Shown here one piece after another: positions 5,517 through 12,800 of a DNA stretch of 12,935 nt. The first letter of the stretch is position 1. Each line of letters starts with the position of its first letter. The position numbers and the translations under genes are program-made. Source of the stretch: SURF-55 sp040755195 (lineage in GTDB: Bacteria > Bacillota > Desulfotomaculia > Desulfotomaculales > Ammonificaceae). The notes beneath the pieces are model-generated. The model saw only the letters and a program-made list of their open reading frames with translations. It did no database searches and was not told the origin of the DNA. The stretch lies in contig JBFMBL010000060.1 in assembly GCA_040755195.1 (NCBI GenBank), positions 1-12,935 on the forward strand, written 5' to 3'.

Positions 5517-6656
5517 GTGGCAAACATAAGGAAGCTTTTGCGGACATTTGATTATACGCTGCTTGTAACGGCGATCTTGATCATCGTTTACGGTCTTGTG
5601 ACCATTTCCAGCGCGACGCACGCCACCAACCCCGCGGGCGGGGATGCGTACGCATTCGTGAAGCGGCAGATAGTTGCGGTGGCAATTGGTCTTATGGTTG
5701 CCGTCTTTTTTATCTGCTGGCGGTACGAAGACCTTTCGCGCTGTGCTAAATGGCTGTATGCCGTCAACCTGGTGCTGCTGACGGCGGTAATGTTTATGGG
5801 ACACAGCGCCCTCGGCGCCCAGCGATGGATCAAGCTCGGGCCGCTGCAGATCCAACCTTCGGAAATCGCCAAGTTTGTAATCATTGTTACCCTGGCTAAT
5901 TTTCTTGCCCGTCATGAAGGAAAGCTGGACCGTTTTCGGGACCTTCTACCTGTGTTTTTGTACGTGGGTTTGCCGCTTTTGCTAATCATGAAACAGCCGG
6001 ACCTCGGAACATCCCTGGTCTTTATTGCCGTCACCTTCGGCATGCTTTACATGGCCGGAGCCCGCCCGTCCTTGCTTCTGGCCATCGGAGGGACGGGGTT
6101 GTCCGCGGCTTTTCTCTGGATATGGGCACACCTGACACATAACGTCTGGATCCCTCTTCAAGAGTACCAACTCACCAGGTTGACGATATTTCTCAACCCG
6201 TGGAAAGACTGGCAAGGGGCCGGCTATCATATGATTCAGTCCCAGATAGCCCTTGGTTCCGGTGGATTGTGGGGGCGGGGGTTGTATAACGGCACCCAGA
6301 ACCAATTAAATTTCCTTCCGGAGCAACACACAGACTTTATTTTTTCTGTTGTGGGTGAAGAGCTGGGATTCATCGGCGCCGTAGTGCTGTTGCTTTTGTA
6401 CCTGGTGCTCGTGTTCCGGTGCATAAGAATTGCCACCGCCGCGAAGGACACCTTCGGTCGCTTGATAGCAACGGGTATTACGACGATGCTGGTCTTTCAC
6501 CTGCTGGTTAACGTCGGGATGACAATGGGGATCATGCCGGTAACAGGAATCCCGCTGCCGTTTTTCAGTTACGGGGGAAACGCAATGCTGACGAACCTTG
6601 CAGCGATCGGGCTTTTAGAAAATATCTATTGCCGGAGACAGAAAATCCTGTTTTAA
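5517..6656 (+). CDS. rodA: Rod shape-determining SEDS protein RodA
   Basis: RodA is a membrane glycosyltransferase that polymerises lipid II into glycan strands for side-wall growth, working with a class B PBP and the MreBCD system. The protein has 380 residues from GTG 5517 and about ten hydrophobic segments. Diagnostic motifs are ISSATH after helix 1, LGAQRWIKLGPLQIQPSEIAK, MKQPDLGTSLVF, then LPEQHTDFIFSVVGEELGF, whose Asp is the likely catalytic residue, and GIPLPFFSYGGNAML near the end. The longest frame starts at ATG 5499, but that codon lies in a TATAAT and has no Shine-Dalgarno. GTG 5517 has AAGGTGAGG in front and gives an N-terminus (MANIRKLLRTFDYTLL) like other RodA proteins. A methyltransferase follows after 18 bp. 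The setting next to spoIVF matches the mre/min/spoIVF neighbourhood of Firmicutes. Confidence 0.93.
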   Translation: MANIRKLLRTFDYTLLVTAILIIVYGLVTISSATHATNPAGGDAYAFVKRQIVAVAIGLMVAVFFICWRYEDLSRCAKWLYAVNLVLLTAVMFMGHSALGAQRWIKLGPLQIQPSEIAKFVIIVTLANFLARHEGKLDRFRDLLPVFLYVGLPLLLIMKQPDLGTSLVFIAVTFGMLYMAGARPSLLLAIGGTGLSAAFLWIWAHLTHNVWIPLQEYQLTRLTIFLNPWKDWQGAGYHMIQSQIALGSGGLWGRGLYNGTQNQLNFLPEQHTDFIFSVVGEELGFIGAVVLLLLYLVLVFRCIRIATAAKDTFGRLIATGITTMLVFHLLVNVGMTMGIMPVTGIPLPFFSYGGNAMLTNLAAIGLLENIYCRRQKILF

Positions 6657-6674
6657 AATAACGGCGAGGGTTCC

Positions 6675-7352
6675 ATGGCGCTTTTTGACGATTATGCCGA
6701 AGAGTATGAGTCGTGGTACGCCACCGCTAAAGGCAAGACGGCCTGGCGGTTGGAGCGGGAAGCCCTTTTGCGGTTATTGGAACCGCTTCCGGGGGAGCGA
6801 GTGCTGGAGATTGGCTGTGGTACGGGCATCCTATCCCGGGAAATGGCGGACCGGGGGCTGGAGGTAACCGGGATCGATATTTCCACAGCCATGCTCGATG
6901 TAGCCCGTAAAAATAACCGAAGTTCAAACATCACCTTTCTTTGCGCCGACGGCGCTAATCTTCCTTTTCCCGAAGCCGCGTACGACGTTGTGGTCTGTTT
7001 TACCGTACTTGAATTTGTCGCCCGGCCCGAAGACGTTATAACTGAGGCCTGGCGGGTGTTGAAACCCGGCGGGCGGCTGCTTATCGGTTTTCTCAACAGG
7101 TTGAGTCCTTGGGCTGTTGCACGGCGAGGGCGAGGGGTGTTTGCCCGGGCCAGGTTTTACACCCATTGGGAAATGCTGCGGTTGGCAGGAACGCTGCTTC
7201 AGGCTTCGCAAATAAAATGGACGGGGGTGATTTATTTCCCGCCACGGCTTGGGGGAAAAGGCCTTCGGTTCGCTGGAACCCTTGATTTTCTTGGACGTTA
7301 TATTGCAAAACCTTTTGGCGCAATTATTATCCTCCGTATCCAAAAAAAATAA
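6675..7352 (+). CDS. Class I SAM-dependent methyltransferase
   Basis: This 225-residue soluble protein belongs to the Methyltransf_11/UbiE-like fold. Motif I VLEIGCGTG (about residues 39-47) binds SAM, and VTGIDIS carries the acidic residue that holds the ribose. FLCADGANLPF is motif II/III-like, and DVVVCFTVLEFV plus AWRVLKPGGRLLIGF complete the Rossmann core. The C-terminal third (ARFYTHWEMLRL to RIQKK) probably forms the substrate cap. The substrate cannot be told from sequence. It begins 18 bp after rodA with a modest GGCGAGGG site, so it is probably cotranscribed. No clear hairpin terminator follows it, only an A/T-rich tract before the next promoter. Confidence 0.88.
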   Translation: MALFDDYAEEYESWYATAKGKTAWRLEREALLRLLEPLPGERVLEIGCGTGILSREMADRGLEVTGIDISTAMLDVARKNNRSSNITFLCADGANLPFPEAAYDVVVCFTVLEFVARPEDVITEAWRVLKPGGRLLIGFLNRLSPWAVARRGRGVFARARFYTHWEMLRLAGTLLQASQIKWTGVIYFPPRLGGKGLRFAGTLDFLGRYIAKPFGAIIILRIQKK

Positions 7353-7364
7353 TTTATTTTTTTA

Positions 7365-7394
7365 TTGACCAACTGCACCTGATTTTTCTAAAAT
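7365..7394 (+). promoter_or_regulatory. Sigma-A-type promoter for the HD-GYP gene
   Basis: TTGACC (7365-7370), 18-base spacer, TAAAAT (7389-7394). The predicted start near 7401 falls in the AAAAGGAGG stretch (7395-7403), which would remove that site from the message; this adds to the doubt about the start codon of the following gene. Confidence 0.55.
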
Positions 7395-7426
7395 AAAAGG
7401 AGGATTTTCTCGAAACGTGACGATGC

Positions 7427-8467
7427 ATGTCGTTACATGTCTGCGCCGAGAGGTTGTTCTCATTGAAAATACTCGATAAAGACAGCAGGTTTCAGTATCC
7501 GGCGGCTGTCACCGGAATTGTTTTTTTTGTGTTAGTGGTGGCGCTGATGGATTATTCCACGGAAGGCAAGCCCTTCCAAATCATTTTACCCTTATTCTAT
7601 TTCCTTCCGGTTATCCTGTCTTTTCTGATTTCTCGCGTTACTTCAATCGCCATAGCTGCTTTCAGCGCCGTTTCCGCCGGCTTTGTCACCTTCCTGAAGG
7701 GAACGGTATTGTTTTCGGGGGGTGCTTTGAACATCGTCATCATGGTGGTTGCCGTTATATGTGCCGCAGCTCTTTACTTCGTCGTTGGGTCACTCAGCAA
7801 CGCGGTCGCAAAAAGGCAGCAGGCGGAAGAACGGGCGCATCGTTTGCAAGAAGTGTTTTTGGGCGTTATCAGTTCCTTGAGCCGGGTACTTGACGCCCGG
7901 GACCCCCATACGGCCAGACATTCCCAGAGCGTGGCGGACTATGCCCTGGCTATCGCCAAAGAGATGGGACTGAGTGCTTCCCAGCGGGAAACCGTCTATT
8001 TCGCCGGGATACTGCACGACGTTGGAAAGATAGGAATATCGGAGCAGCCGCTCAGAAAACCGGGAAAACTTACGCCGGAAGAATGGGAAGAGATAAAGAA
8101 GCACCCCGTGTTAAGCTACAAGATTCTGCGCGATATCCCGGAGCTTGAAGAGATAGCCGTTATAACACTTTATCACCACGAGCGGTGGGACGGCGGGGGG
8201 TACCCGTACGGCGTGAAAGAAGAAAGCATCCCGCTCGGCGCCCGCATCTTATGTGTGGCCGATAGTTACGATGCGATGATTTCGGAGCGGGTTTATAAAA
8301 AAGCGATGCCTCAGGAAAGAGCGCTGAGCGAATTGAAACGATGTGCAGGAACGCAGTTTGACCCTGAGATTGTTGATGTGTTCTTGCGGTGTTTTGACGG
8401 GGGCGCTCCGAAAGAACGGCTCGGTTTTAACAACGAGGATTTGATGTGGTTGCCATCTAATCCGTAA
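7427..8467 (+). CDS. Membrane-bound HD-GYP domain protein, putative c-di-GMP phosphodiesterase
   Basis: The protein has up to 346 residues. Four hydrophobic segments (about 25-42, 50-68, 70-92, 98-121) form a membrane sensor region, and a short charged coiled-coil-like linker (about 122-142, KRQQAEERAHRLQ) leads to the HD-GYP domain (about 143-330). All signature parts are present: RDPHTARHS, ILHDVGKIGI with the HD pair, HHERWDGGGYPYGV with the GYP, then IPLGARILCVADSYDAM. HD-GYP enzymes hydrolyse cyclic di-GMP (some cGAMP), so this protein likely couples a membrane signal to second-messenger removal. The start is unclear: AAAAGGAGG (7395-7403) is 23 bases before ATG 7427. The better-placed GTG 7417 opens another frame that ends at 7479. 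TTG 7463, behind GAGAGG, is a further option. It has its own promoter and a strong terminator, so it forms a single-gene unit. Confidence 0.9.
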   Translation: MSLHVCAERLFSLKILDKDSRFQYPAAVTGIVFFVLVVALMDYSTEGKPFQIILPLFYFLPVILSFLISRVTSIAIAAFSAVSAGFVTFLKGTVLFSGGALNIVIMVVAVICAAALYFVVGSLSNAVAKRQQAEERAHRLQEVFLGVISSLSRVLDARDPHTARHSQSVADYALAIAKEMGLSASQRETVYFAGILHDVGKIGISEQPLRKPGKLTPEEWEEIKKHPVLSYKILRDIPELEEIAVITLYHHERWDGGGYPYGVKEESIPLGARILCVADSYDAMISERVYKKAMPQERALSELKRCAGTQFDPEIVDVFLRCFDGGAPKERLGFNNEDLMWLPSNP

Positions 8468-8497
8468 GAAAAGCCCGAAAGGGCTTTTCTTTATTTT
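8466..8497 (+). terminator. Strong intrinsic terminator of the HD-GYP gene
   Basis: A perfect 11-bp stem (8466-8476 with 8481-8491; AAGAAAAGCCC and its complement) closes on a GAAA tetraloop and runs into a T-rich tail (TTTATTTT). It begins inside the stop codon of the HD-GYP gene. It separates this unit from the spoIVF operon. Confidence 0.93.
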
Positions 8498-8504
8498 AAG
8501 GATG

Positions 8505-8533
8505 ACATATTCCCCGTAAACGCTTCATAGGAT
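8505..8533 (+). promoter_or_regulatory. Sigma-E-type promoter of the spoIVF operon
   Basis: ACATATT (8505-8511), 14 bases, then CATAGGAT (8526-8533). Against KMATATT-N14/15-CATACAHT this is 6 of 7 and 6 of 8, with the important CATA kept and ideal spacing. It sits just after a terminator and about 50 bp before the spoIVFA start. In Bacillus subtilis spoIVFAB is made in the mother cell under sigma-E, so position and known biology agree. Confidence 0.7.
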
Positions 8534-8580
8534 TTCCTTGGAGACAGGCCTTATTTTGGAAGTGAGAAGGGGGATCCCTA

Positions 8581-9279
8581 ATGGCGGGACTCGGGGACTG
8601 GCCTCAGGTGCAACCTCGCAGGGTTATAAAAGGGCGGCGGTATGCCGTTCAGGTAGCGGTGGCCTTTGTCGTCTTTATCCTGCTGCTTGGTTTGAAGGAA
8701 ATGGGTGGCGGTTGGGGCGCCGGAGTCCAGAAAGACTTGCGTGCGATCCTGACCACGGAATGGAACTACCAGCCGGTTCTGGAAAGGGTGGTGCGCCACG
8801 GTCTGGAAGCGGTGGACGTTGACCTGCCCTTTCTTGGGGAACAGTCGAAGCCGGTCGGGGCCCCGGTGGAAAATCAGTTTTGTCTGCCCGTCTCGGGCCG
8901 CGTGGTGCGCCGGTTTGGGTGGAGCAAGGATCCGGTTGACGGGTTGGAGCGATTCCACACGGGAATAGATATTGAATCCTCATCGGGAGCGCCGGTAAAA
9001 GCGGCAGCCGGCGGTGAAGTCGTGAAGACCGCCACTGATCCGGTTCTCGGCAGTTATGTATTGCTCGACCACGGCAAAGGTACCGCTACCCTTTATGCCC
9101 AGCTCCAGCAGGTAAATGTGACGTTGGGCCAGCGGGTTGCGGCCGCGGAAGTCATCGGACTGGCGGGAACGAAGGGGGATATCACCGGGAGCGGTCTTCA
9201 TTTTGAGTTCCGGGAAGGCGGGCGGCCGGTTGACCCCCTGGAGAGGATTTCTGCTTTCAAGACCGGGGATGGGCGGTAG
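8581..9279 (+). CDS. spoIVFA: SpoIVFA-like M23 protein, probably non-catalytic
   Basis: The 232-residue protein has a basic N-terminus, one membrane helix (about 21-38), a linker, and an M23/LytM domain (about 98-222). SpoIVFA is the scaffold and inhibitor that ties SpoIVFB to the SpoIIQ-SpoIIIAH assembly in the outer forespore membrane until a forespore signal triggers pro-sigma-K cleavage. The zinc ligands of M23 enzymes are present: H126 and D130 in FHTGIDI and H207 in GLHFEF. Two histidines needed for catalysis are not: the usual Y-x-H-L is YAQL (Q174), and the first His of HxH is Gly205. It is therefore predicted to keep the fold but not cleave peptidoglycan. ATG 8581 follows a GAAGGGGG site. 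The stop TAG shares a base with the next gene's GTG. The name rests on the M50 partner gene, membrane topology and sigma-E promoter. Confidence 0.82.
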   Translation: MAGLGDWPQVQPRRVIKGRRYAVQVAVAFVVFILLLGLKEMGGGWGAGVQKDLRAILTTEWNYQPVLERVVRHGLEAVDVDLPFLGEQSKPVGAPVENQFCLPVSGRVVRRFGWSKDPVDGLERFHTGIDIESSSGAPVKAAAGGEVVKTATDPVLGSYVLLDHGKGTATLYAQLQQVNVTLGQRVAAAEVIGLAGTKGDITGSGLHFEFREGGRPVDPLERISAFKTGDGR

Positions 9280-10172
9280 TGGGGTTATCCCTCCGCGGTG
9301 TTACTGTCCGGGTTAATCCGTTTTTCCTTGCCGTTTGTCTGCTGTATTGCGCCGCCGGGGTGATTGACCGGGCGGTGATCGCGTTCGGCGCGATTCTGCT
9401 TCACGAAATGGGACATGTTGTGACGGCTTACGGTTTCGGGGTAAGGGTACAAAGCGTGGAGCTTTTCCCTTTTGGAGGGGTGGCGCGGCTCGAAGGGGCA
9501 GGCGCCTTGAGCCCTTTAAAAGAGATTGGTATTGCCCTGGGAGGGCCGTTGACAAGCTTCGCCTTATTCTGTTTCGGATTGGGATTGGCGCAGTCCGGGC
9601 ATCTTACGGGTACCAGGGGACAGTTCTTCCTGGCGGCCAATTTGCTGATCGCCGCCTTTAATCTGTTGCCCGGTCTTCCACTAGACGGCGGACGAATAAT
9701 GCGCGCACTGCTTTCAATGCGGAAGGGCTTGGGCTCCGCAACGCGGATTACCGCTATAACCGGGCAGATTATCGGGCTTGCGTTGACGGCGCTGGGGGTT
9801 GGGGGATTCGCTGTCCGGCGATGGGGGCTGGACGTGGCGGCCGCGGGTCTTTTCATCCTTTACGCGGCATCGCGGGAGAAAAGATACGCTCCTTATTTGT
9901 TTGCGCATCACCTCGCATCGAAAGAGCGGGAGCTTATCGAACGCCGGGTGCTTCCGGGGGCGTTGCTGGTAGCGGCCGAAGAAGCGCTTATAGTCGAGGT
10001 CTCGCGGTTTTTTAACCCGGGGCGTTTTCATTTTATAGCGGTTACGGACAAGGATGGGAGTGGAATAGGATTTCTCAGTGAAACGGAGGTGATTACGGCT
10101 CTCACCACATGCGGTTCGGGGACTAAAATAGGTGCTCTGTTAAAAGATTCCCATCGCTGCCGTTTTTCTTGA
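9279..10172 (+). CDS. spoIVFB: Site-2-type intramembrane metalloprotease SpoIVFB
   Basis: The 297-residue M50B protease cuts the pro-peptide from pro-sigma-K within the mother cell's outer forespore membrane. HEMGH (H42, E43, H46) is the zinc and catalytic motif, in a membrane segment; NLLPGLPLDGG supplies the third ligand, D136. These positions are almost the same as in the Bacillus subtilis enzyme (288 residues). Five to six membrane segments span about residues 15-200. The C-terminal part (about 215-290) has the pattern of the single CBS domain that senses ATP in this family. GTG 9279 overlaps the spoIVFA TAG by one base (TAGTG), so translation is tightly coupled. No sigK is in the window. 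A weak AT-rich gap and a new promoter follow. Confidence 0.9.
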   Translation: MGLSLRGVTVRVNPFFLAVCLLYCAAGVIDRAVIAFGAILLHEMGHVVTAYGFGVRVQSVELFPFGGVARLEGAGALSPLKEIGIALGGPLTSFALFCFGLGLAQSGHLTGTRGQFFLAANLLIAAFNLLPGLPLDGGRIMRALLSMRKGLGSATRITAITGQIIGLALTALGVGGFAVRRWGLDVAAAGLFILYAASREKRYAPYLFAHHLASKERELIERRVLPGALLVAAEEALIVEVSRFFNPGRFHFIAVTDKDGSGIGFLSETEVITALTTCGSGTKIGALLKDSHRCRFS

Positions 10173-10204
10173 GATATAATAATTTAGTAAGAGAAAGATT
10201 AGGT

Positions 10205-10233
10205 TTGACTTGCAAAATAAAATATGGTATAAG
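10205..10233 (+). promoter_or_regulatory. Near-consensus sigma-A promoter for the radical SAM gene
   Basis: TTGACT (10205-10210), a 17-base spacer, then TATAAG (10228-10233). Transcription would begin near 10240, leaving a leader of about 20 bases with GGAGG (10248-10252) placed 8 bases before GTG 10261. A longer reading frame starting at TTG 10210 would begin inside the -35 box and can be rejected. Confidence 0.8.
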
Positions 10234-10260
10234 TGTTTGAGTTTTCTGGAGGATGAATCG

Positions 10261-12129
10261 GTGCAGGATGTCGAGCGACTGCTTTCGCGGGTGGAAAAAC
10301 CGGGGCGTTATGTGGGCGGTGAGTATAATTCGGTTCGGAAGAAGTGGGAGGAAGTACAGGTACGGGTGGCCTTTGCTTTCCCGGATGTATATGAAGTGGG
10401 AATGTCTCATCTGGGTCTGCAAATTCTCTACGCCATCGTTAACGATAGAGCGGATTCTCTGTTCGAGCGGGTTTTTGCCCCGTGGCCGGACATGGAAAGG
10501 TTGCTGAGAGAAAACAGTATTCCGCTTTTTACCCTCGAATCACGCCGCCCGGTGAAGGATTTTGATATCCTTGCCTTCACACTCCCGTACGAGTTGACTT
10601 ATACCAACGTCCTGAACATTATGGAGCTTTCCGGGATTAACCCTGTTGCCGGAGCCCGGGAAGAGGGAGACCCCGTTGTTATTGCGGGTGGCCCCTGCGC
10701 TTTTAATCCGGAGCCGCTTGCTTCTTTTATCGATCTTTTTGCCGTTGGCGAAGGGGAGGAAGTAATCCATGAAATCCTTGACGCCTACATCCTTTCCCGG
10801 AAGGCGGGGGAAGGGCGCCGGGAATTCCTGCGCCGGGCGGCGGGTGTGCCCGGAGTTTACGTGCCTTCCTTATATGAAGTCGACTATGACCATGGCGGCA
10901 GGGTAACGGGGGTTCGGCCGCTTTACCCCGAGGTTTCGCCGCATATAGCAAAAAGGGTAATCAGGGATCTGGACGCCGTCTCCTTCCCGGTTCGCCCGGT
11001 GGTTCCTTTAGTTGAGGCCGTTCATGACCGTGGAATGCTCGAGATTTTTCGCGGGTGCACCCGGGGATGTCGCTTTTGTCAGGCCGGCGTCATTTACAGG
11101 CCGGTGCGTGAAAAGAAAAAGGAAACTTTGGTTTCCCAGGGGCGTGAGGTAGCGCGGAATACGGGTTATGACGAGATTTCATTAAGTTCATTGAGTTCCG
11201 TCGATTACTCGCACCTTTCTCCCTTGGTTGACAGGTTGCTGGAGGCTTTTAACACCGACCGGGTCAGCATCTCGCTTCCTTCCCTGCGGGCCGATGCCTT
11301 TTCCGTGGGGATTGCCCGGCGTCTGCAGGAGGTACGGAAAAGCGCGCTCACTTTCGCGCCCGAGGCCGGGACGCAGCGGTTGCGGGATGTAATCAACAAG
11401 AAGGTGACGCGCGAGGCGCTTTTAAGCGCTGCCGAAGCGGCCTTTACATCCGGCTGGTTGCGGTTAAAGCTTTATTTCATAATCGGTTTGCCCACGGAAA
11501 CGGAAGAAGACCTTAACGGGATCGGCATTCTGGTCGATGATCTCCTGGCGGTCGGAGAACGGTGCGGTGTCCCGAGGGGGAGACTGCGGCTTACGGTGAG
11601 CGCGTCCTGCTTTGTTCCAAAGGCGCACACCCCGTTCCAGTGGGAGCCGATGGCTCATATAGAGATGTTGAACAGCAAGATAGCATTTCTGAAGAGCAGG
11701 CTTAAAGACCGGCGGGTCGATTTTGACTGGCATGATCCCGAGATGAGTTTTATGGAGGCTGTTTTTGCCCGCGGGGACCGGCGGCTGGGCGGCGCGCTGC
11801 TGGAAGCCGGAAGAAGCGGCTGCCGTTTTGACGGCTGGCGCGAATATTTTTCGTTCAAACGGTGGGAGGATGCCTTTGCCAGGGCCGGTCTGGACCCGGC
11901 GTTTTACGCTTACCGCCGATACAGTTACAACGATGTACTGCCGTGGGAGCATATTGAAACCGGTGTCAGCCGGGATTTCCTCATCGCGGAACACCAGCGG
12001 GCCTACCGGGCGGAAAGCACCGCGGACTGTCGCGAGGGTGAGTGTGCCGGTTGCGACGTTTGCGCGGTGCTTGATGTGGCGCCGGTTATTTCACAGTCAG
12101 GGGGTAGGATGTGTTCCGATACAGAGTAA
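10261..12129 (+). CDS. TIGR03960-family radical SAM protein
   Basis: The 622-residue protein starts at GTG 10261 (MQDVERLLSRVEKPGRYVGG). The N-terminal half (about 1-240) has a cobalamin-binding-like fold common in such enzymes (FPDVYEVGMSHLGLQILY, VIAGGPCAFNPEPLASFIDL, VGEGEEVI). The radical SAM core begins near residue 275 with FRGCTRGCRFCQAG, giving the CxxxCxxC that binds a 4Fe-4S cluster; LKLYFIIGLPTETEEDL lies further along the barrel. The extreme C-terminus carries CREGECAGCDVC, four Cys spaced 4-2-2, possibly for a second metal site. The reaction is unknown; the family is typically found beside DUF2344 and ribonuclease G and is thought to act on RNA or ribosomes, which is inference. 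The last 19 bases overlap the DUF2344 gene. A DUF2344 protein is fused to it in some organisms. Confidence 0.9.
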   Translation: MQDVERLLSRVEKPGRYVGGEYNSVRKKWEEVQVRVAFAFPDVYEVGMSHLGLQILYAIVNDRADSLFERVFAPWPDMERLLRENSIPLFTLESRRPVKDFDILAFTLPYELTYTNVLNIMELSGINPVAGAREEGDPVVIAGGPCAFNPEPLASFIDLFAVGEGEEVIHEILDAYILSRKAGEGRREFLRRAAGVPGVYVPSLYEVDYDHGGRVTGVRPLYPEVSPHIAKRVIRDLDAVSFPVRPVVPLVEAVHDRGMLEIFRGCTRGCRFCQAGVIYRPVREKKKETLVSQGREVARNTGYDEISLSSLSSVDYSHLSPLVDRLLEAFNTDRVSISLPSLRADAFSVGIARRLQEVRKSALTFAPEAGTQRLRDVINKKVTREALLSAAEAAFTSGWLRLKLYFIIGLPTETEEDLNGIGILVDDLLAVGERCGVPRGRLRLTVSASCFVPKAHTPFQWEPMAHIEMLNSKIAFLKSRLKDRRVDFDWHDPEMSFMEAVFARGDRRLGGALLEAGRSGCRFDGWREYFSFKRWEDAFARAGLDPAFYAYRRYSYNDVLPWEHIETGVSRDFLIAEHQRAYRAESTADCREGECAGCDVCAVLDVAPVISQSGGRMCSDTE

Positions 12130-12800
12130 CTTTTAAAAAAGAAGGGCCGGTGCGCTGGATAGGCCATCTCGACGTTGCGCGCGCTTTCGAGCGGGCGTGC
12201 CGGAGAGCCGCACTGCCGCTGTGTTACTCTGAAGGGTTTAACCCCCGGCCGCGTATGGTTTTTGCAATGCCTTTGCCCGTGGGGGTATTCGGTCGGCGGG
12301 AATTGGTGGATCTGTATCTTAGGACGCCTGTCAGTCCCGAGGCTGTGAAGGCGCGTCTTCTTGATGCCCTCCCGGAAGGGCTGCGTGTAGATGTAGTGAA
12401 ACGGGTGCCGCGGGACGCGCCTGCGCTTATGGCCGTGGTAAACCGTTCAACATACCGGATTGAAGGGGAGATGGATCGCGGAATAGTGCCGGAGGCGGTT
12501 GCAGCAGCGGTACAGGCGGTTTTAAAGGCAAAGGAAATCAAAAGCACGCGTTATGGGAAAAACAAGGTAAGAGAACGGGATATCCGGCCGGGGATTTTCT
12601 GTTTTGAAGCGCAATATAAGTCGGGAATGCTTACCGGGACCATGACGGTTCAAGCCGGTCAGCAAGGAAATGTCCGCCCGGAAGAGGTTGTAGCGGCTTT
12701 TATCCGGTTTGGAGGTTTCAAAGCAGACCCGCGTGATTTTACGTATTACCGTACCGGTCTTTTTACGGTAACGTCGGATCGCATGGTCAGTCTCGGATAA
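12111..12800 (+). CDS. DUF2344 radical SAM-linked protein (TIGR03936)
   Basis: This 229-residue protein starts with FRYRVTFKKEGPVRWIGHLD and continues with YSEGFNPRPRMVFAMPLPVGV, both hallmarks of DUF2344. The overall length and the ELVDLYL strand that follows also fit. Its function is not known; it is always found next to or fused with TIGR03960 radical SAM proteins, so the two probably form one enzyme. GTG 12111 has GGGGGTAGG directly upstream and lies inside the end of the radical SAM gene (19-base overlap), which means coupled translation and about equal amounts. The frame ends at TAA 12798-12800. No terminator hairpin is seen after it, so the transcript may continue into genes beyond the window. 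Confidence 0.9.
   Translation: MFRYRVTFKKEGPVRWIGHLDVARAFERACRRAALPLCYSEGFNPRPRMVFAMPLPVGVFGRRELVDLYLRTPVSPEAVKARLLDALPEGLRVDVVKRVPRDAPALMAVVNRSTYRIEGEMDRGIVPEAVAAAVQAVLKAKEIKSTRYGKNKVRERDIRPGIFCFEAQYKSGMLTGTMTVQAGQQGNVRPEEVVAAFIRFGGFKADPRDFTYYRTGLFTVTSDRMVSLG

Noticed and set aside
5382..5915. 177-codon minus-strand ORF upstream of and inside rodA
   Set aside because: It is antisense to a secure rodA gene, rich in Arg, His and Pro, with no known domain; a shadow frame.
8538..8822. 94-codon plus-strand ORF overlapping spoIVFA
   Set aside because: Gly/Arg-rich out-of-frame reading of spoIVFA with no ribosome site.
10210..10260. Longer N-terminus of the radical SAM protein from TTG 10210
   Set aside because: The TTG lies in the -35 box of a near-consensus promoter and has no Shine-Dalgarno; GTG 10261 has GGAGG at 8 bases.
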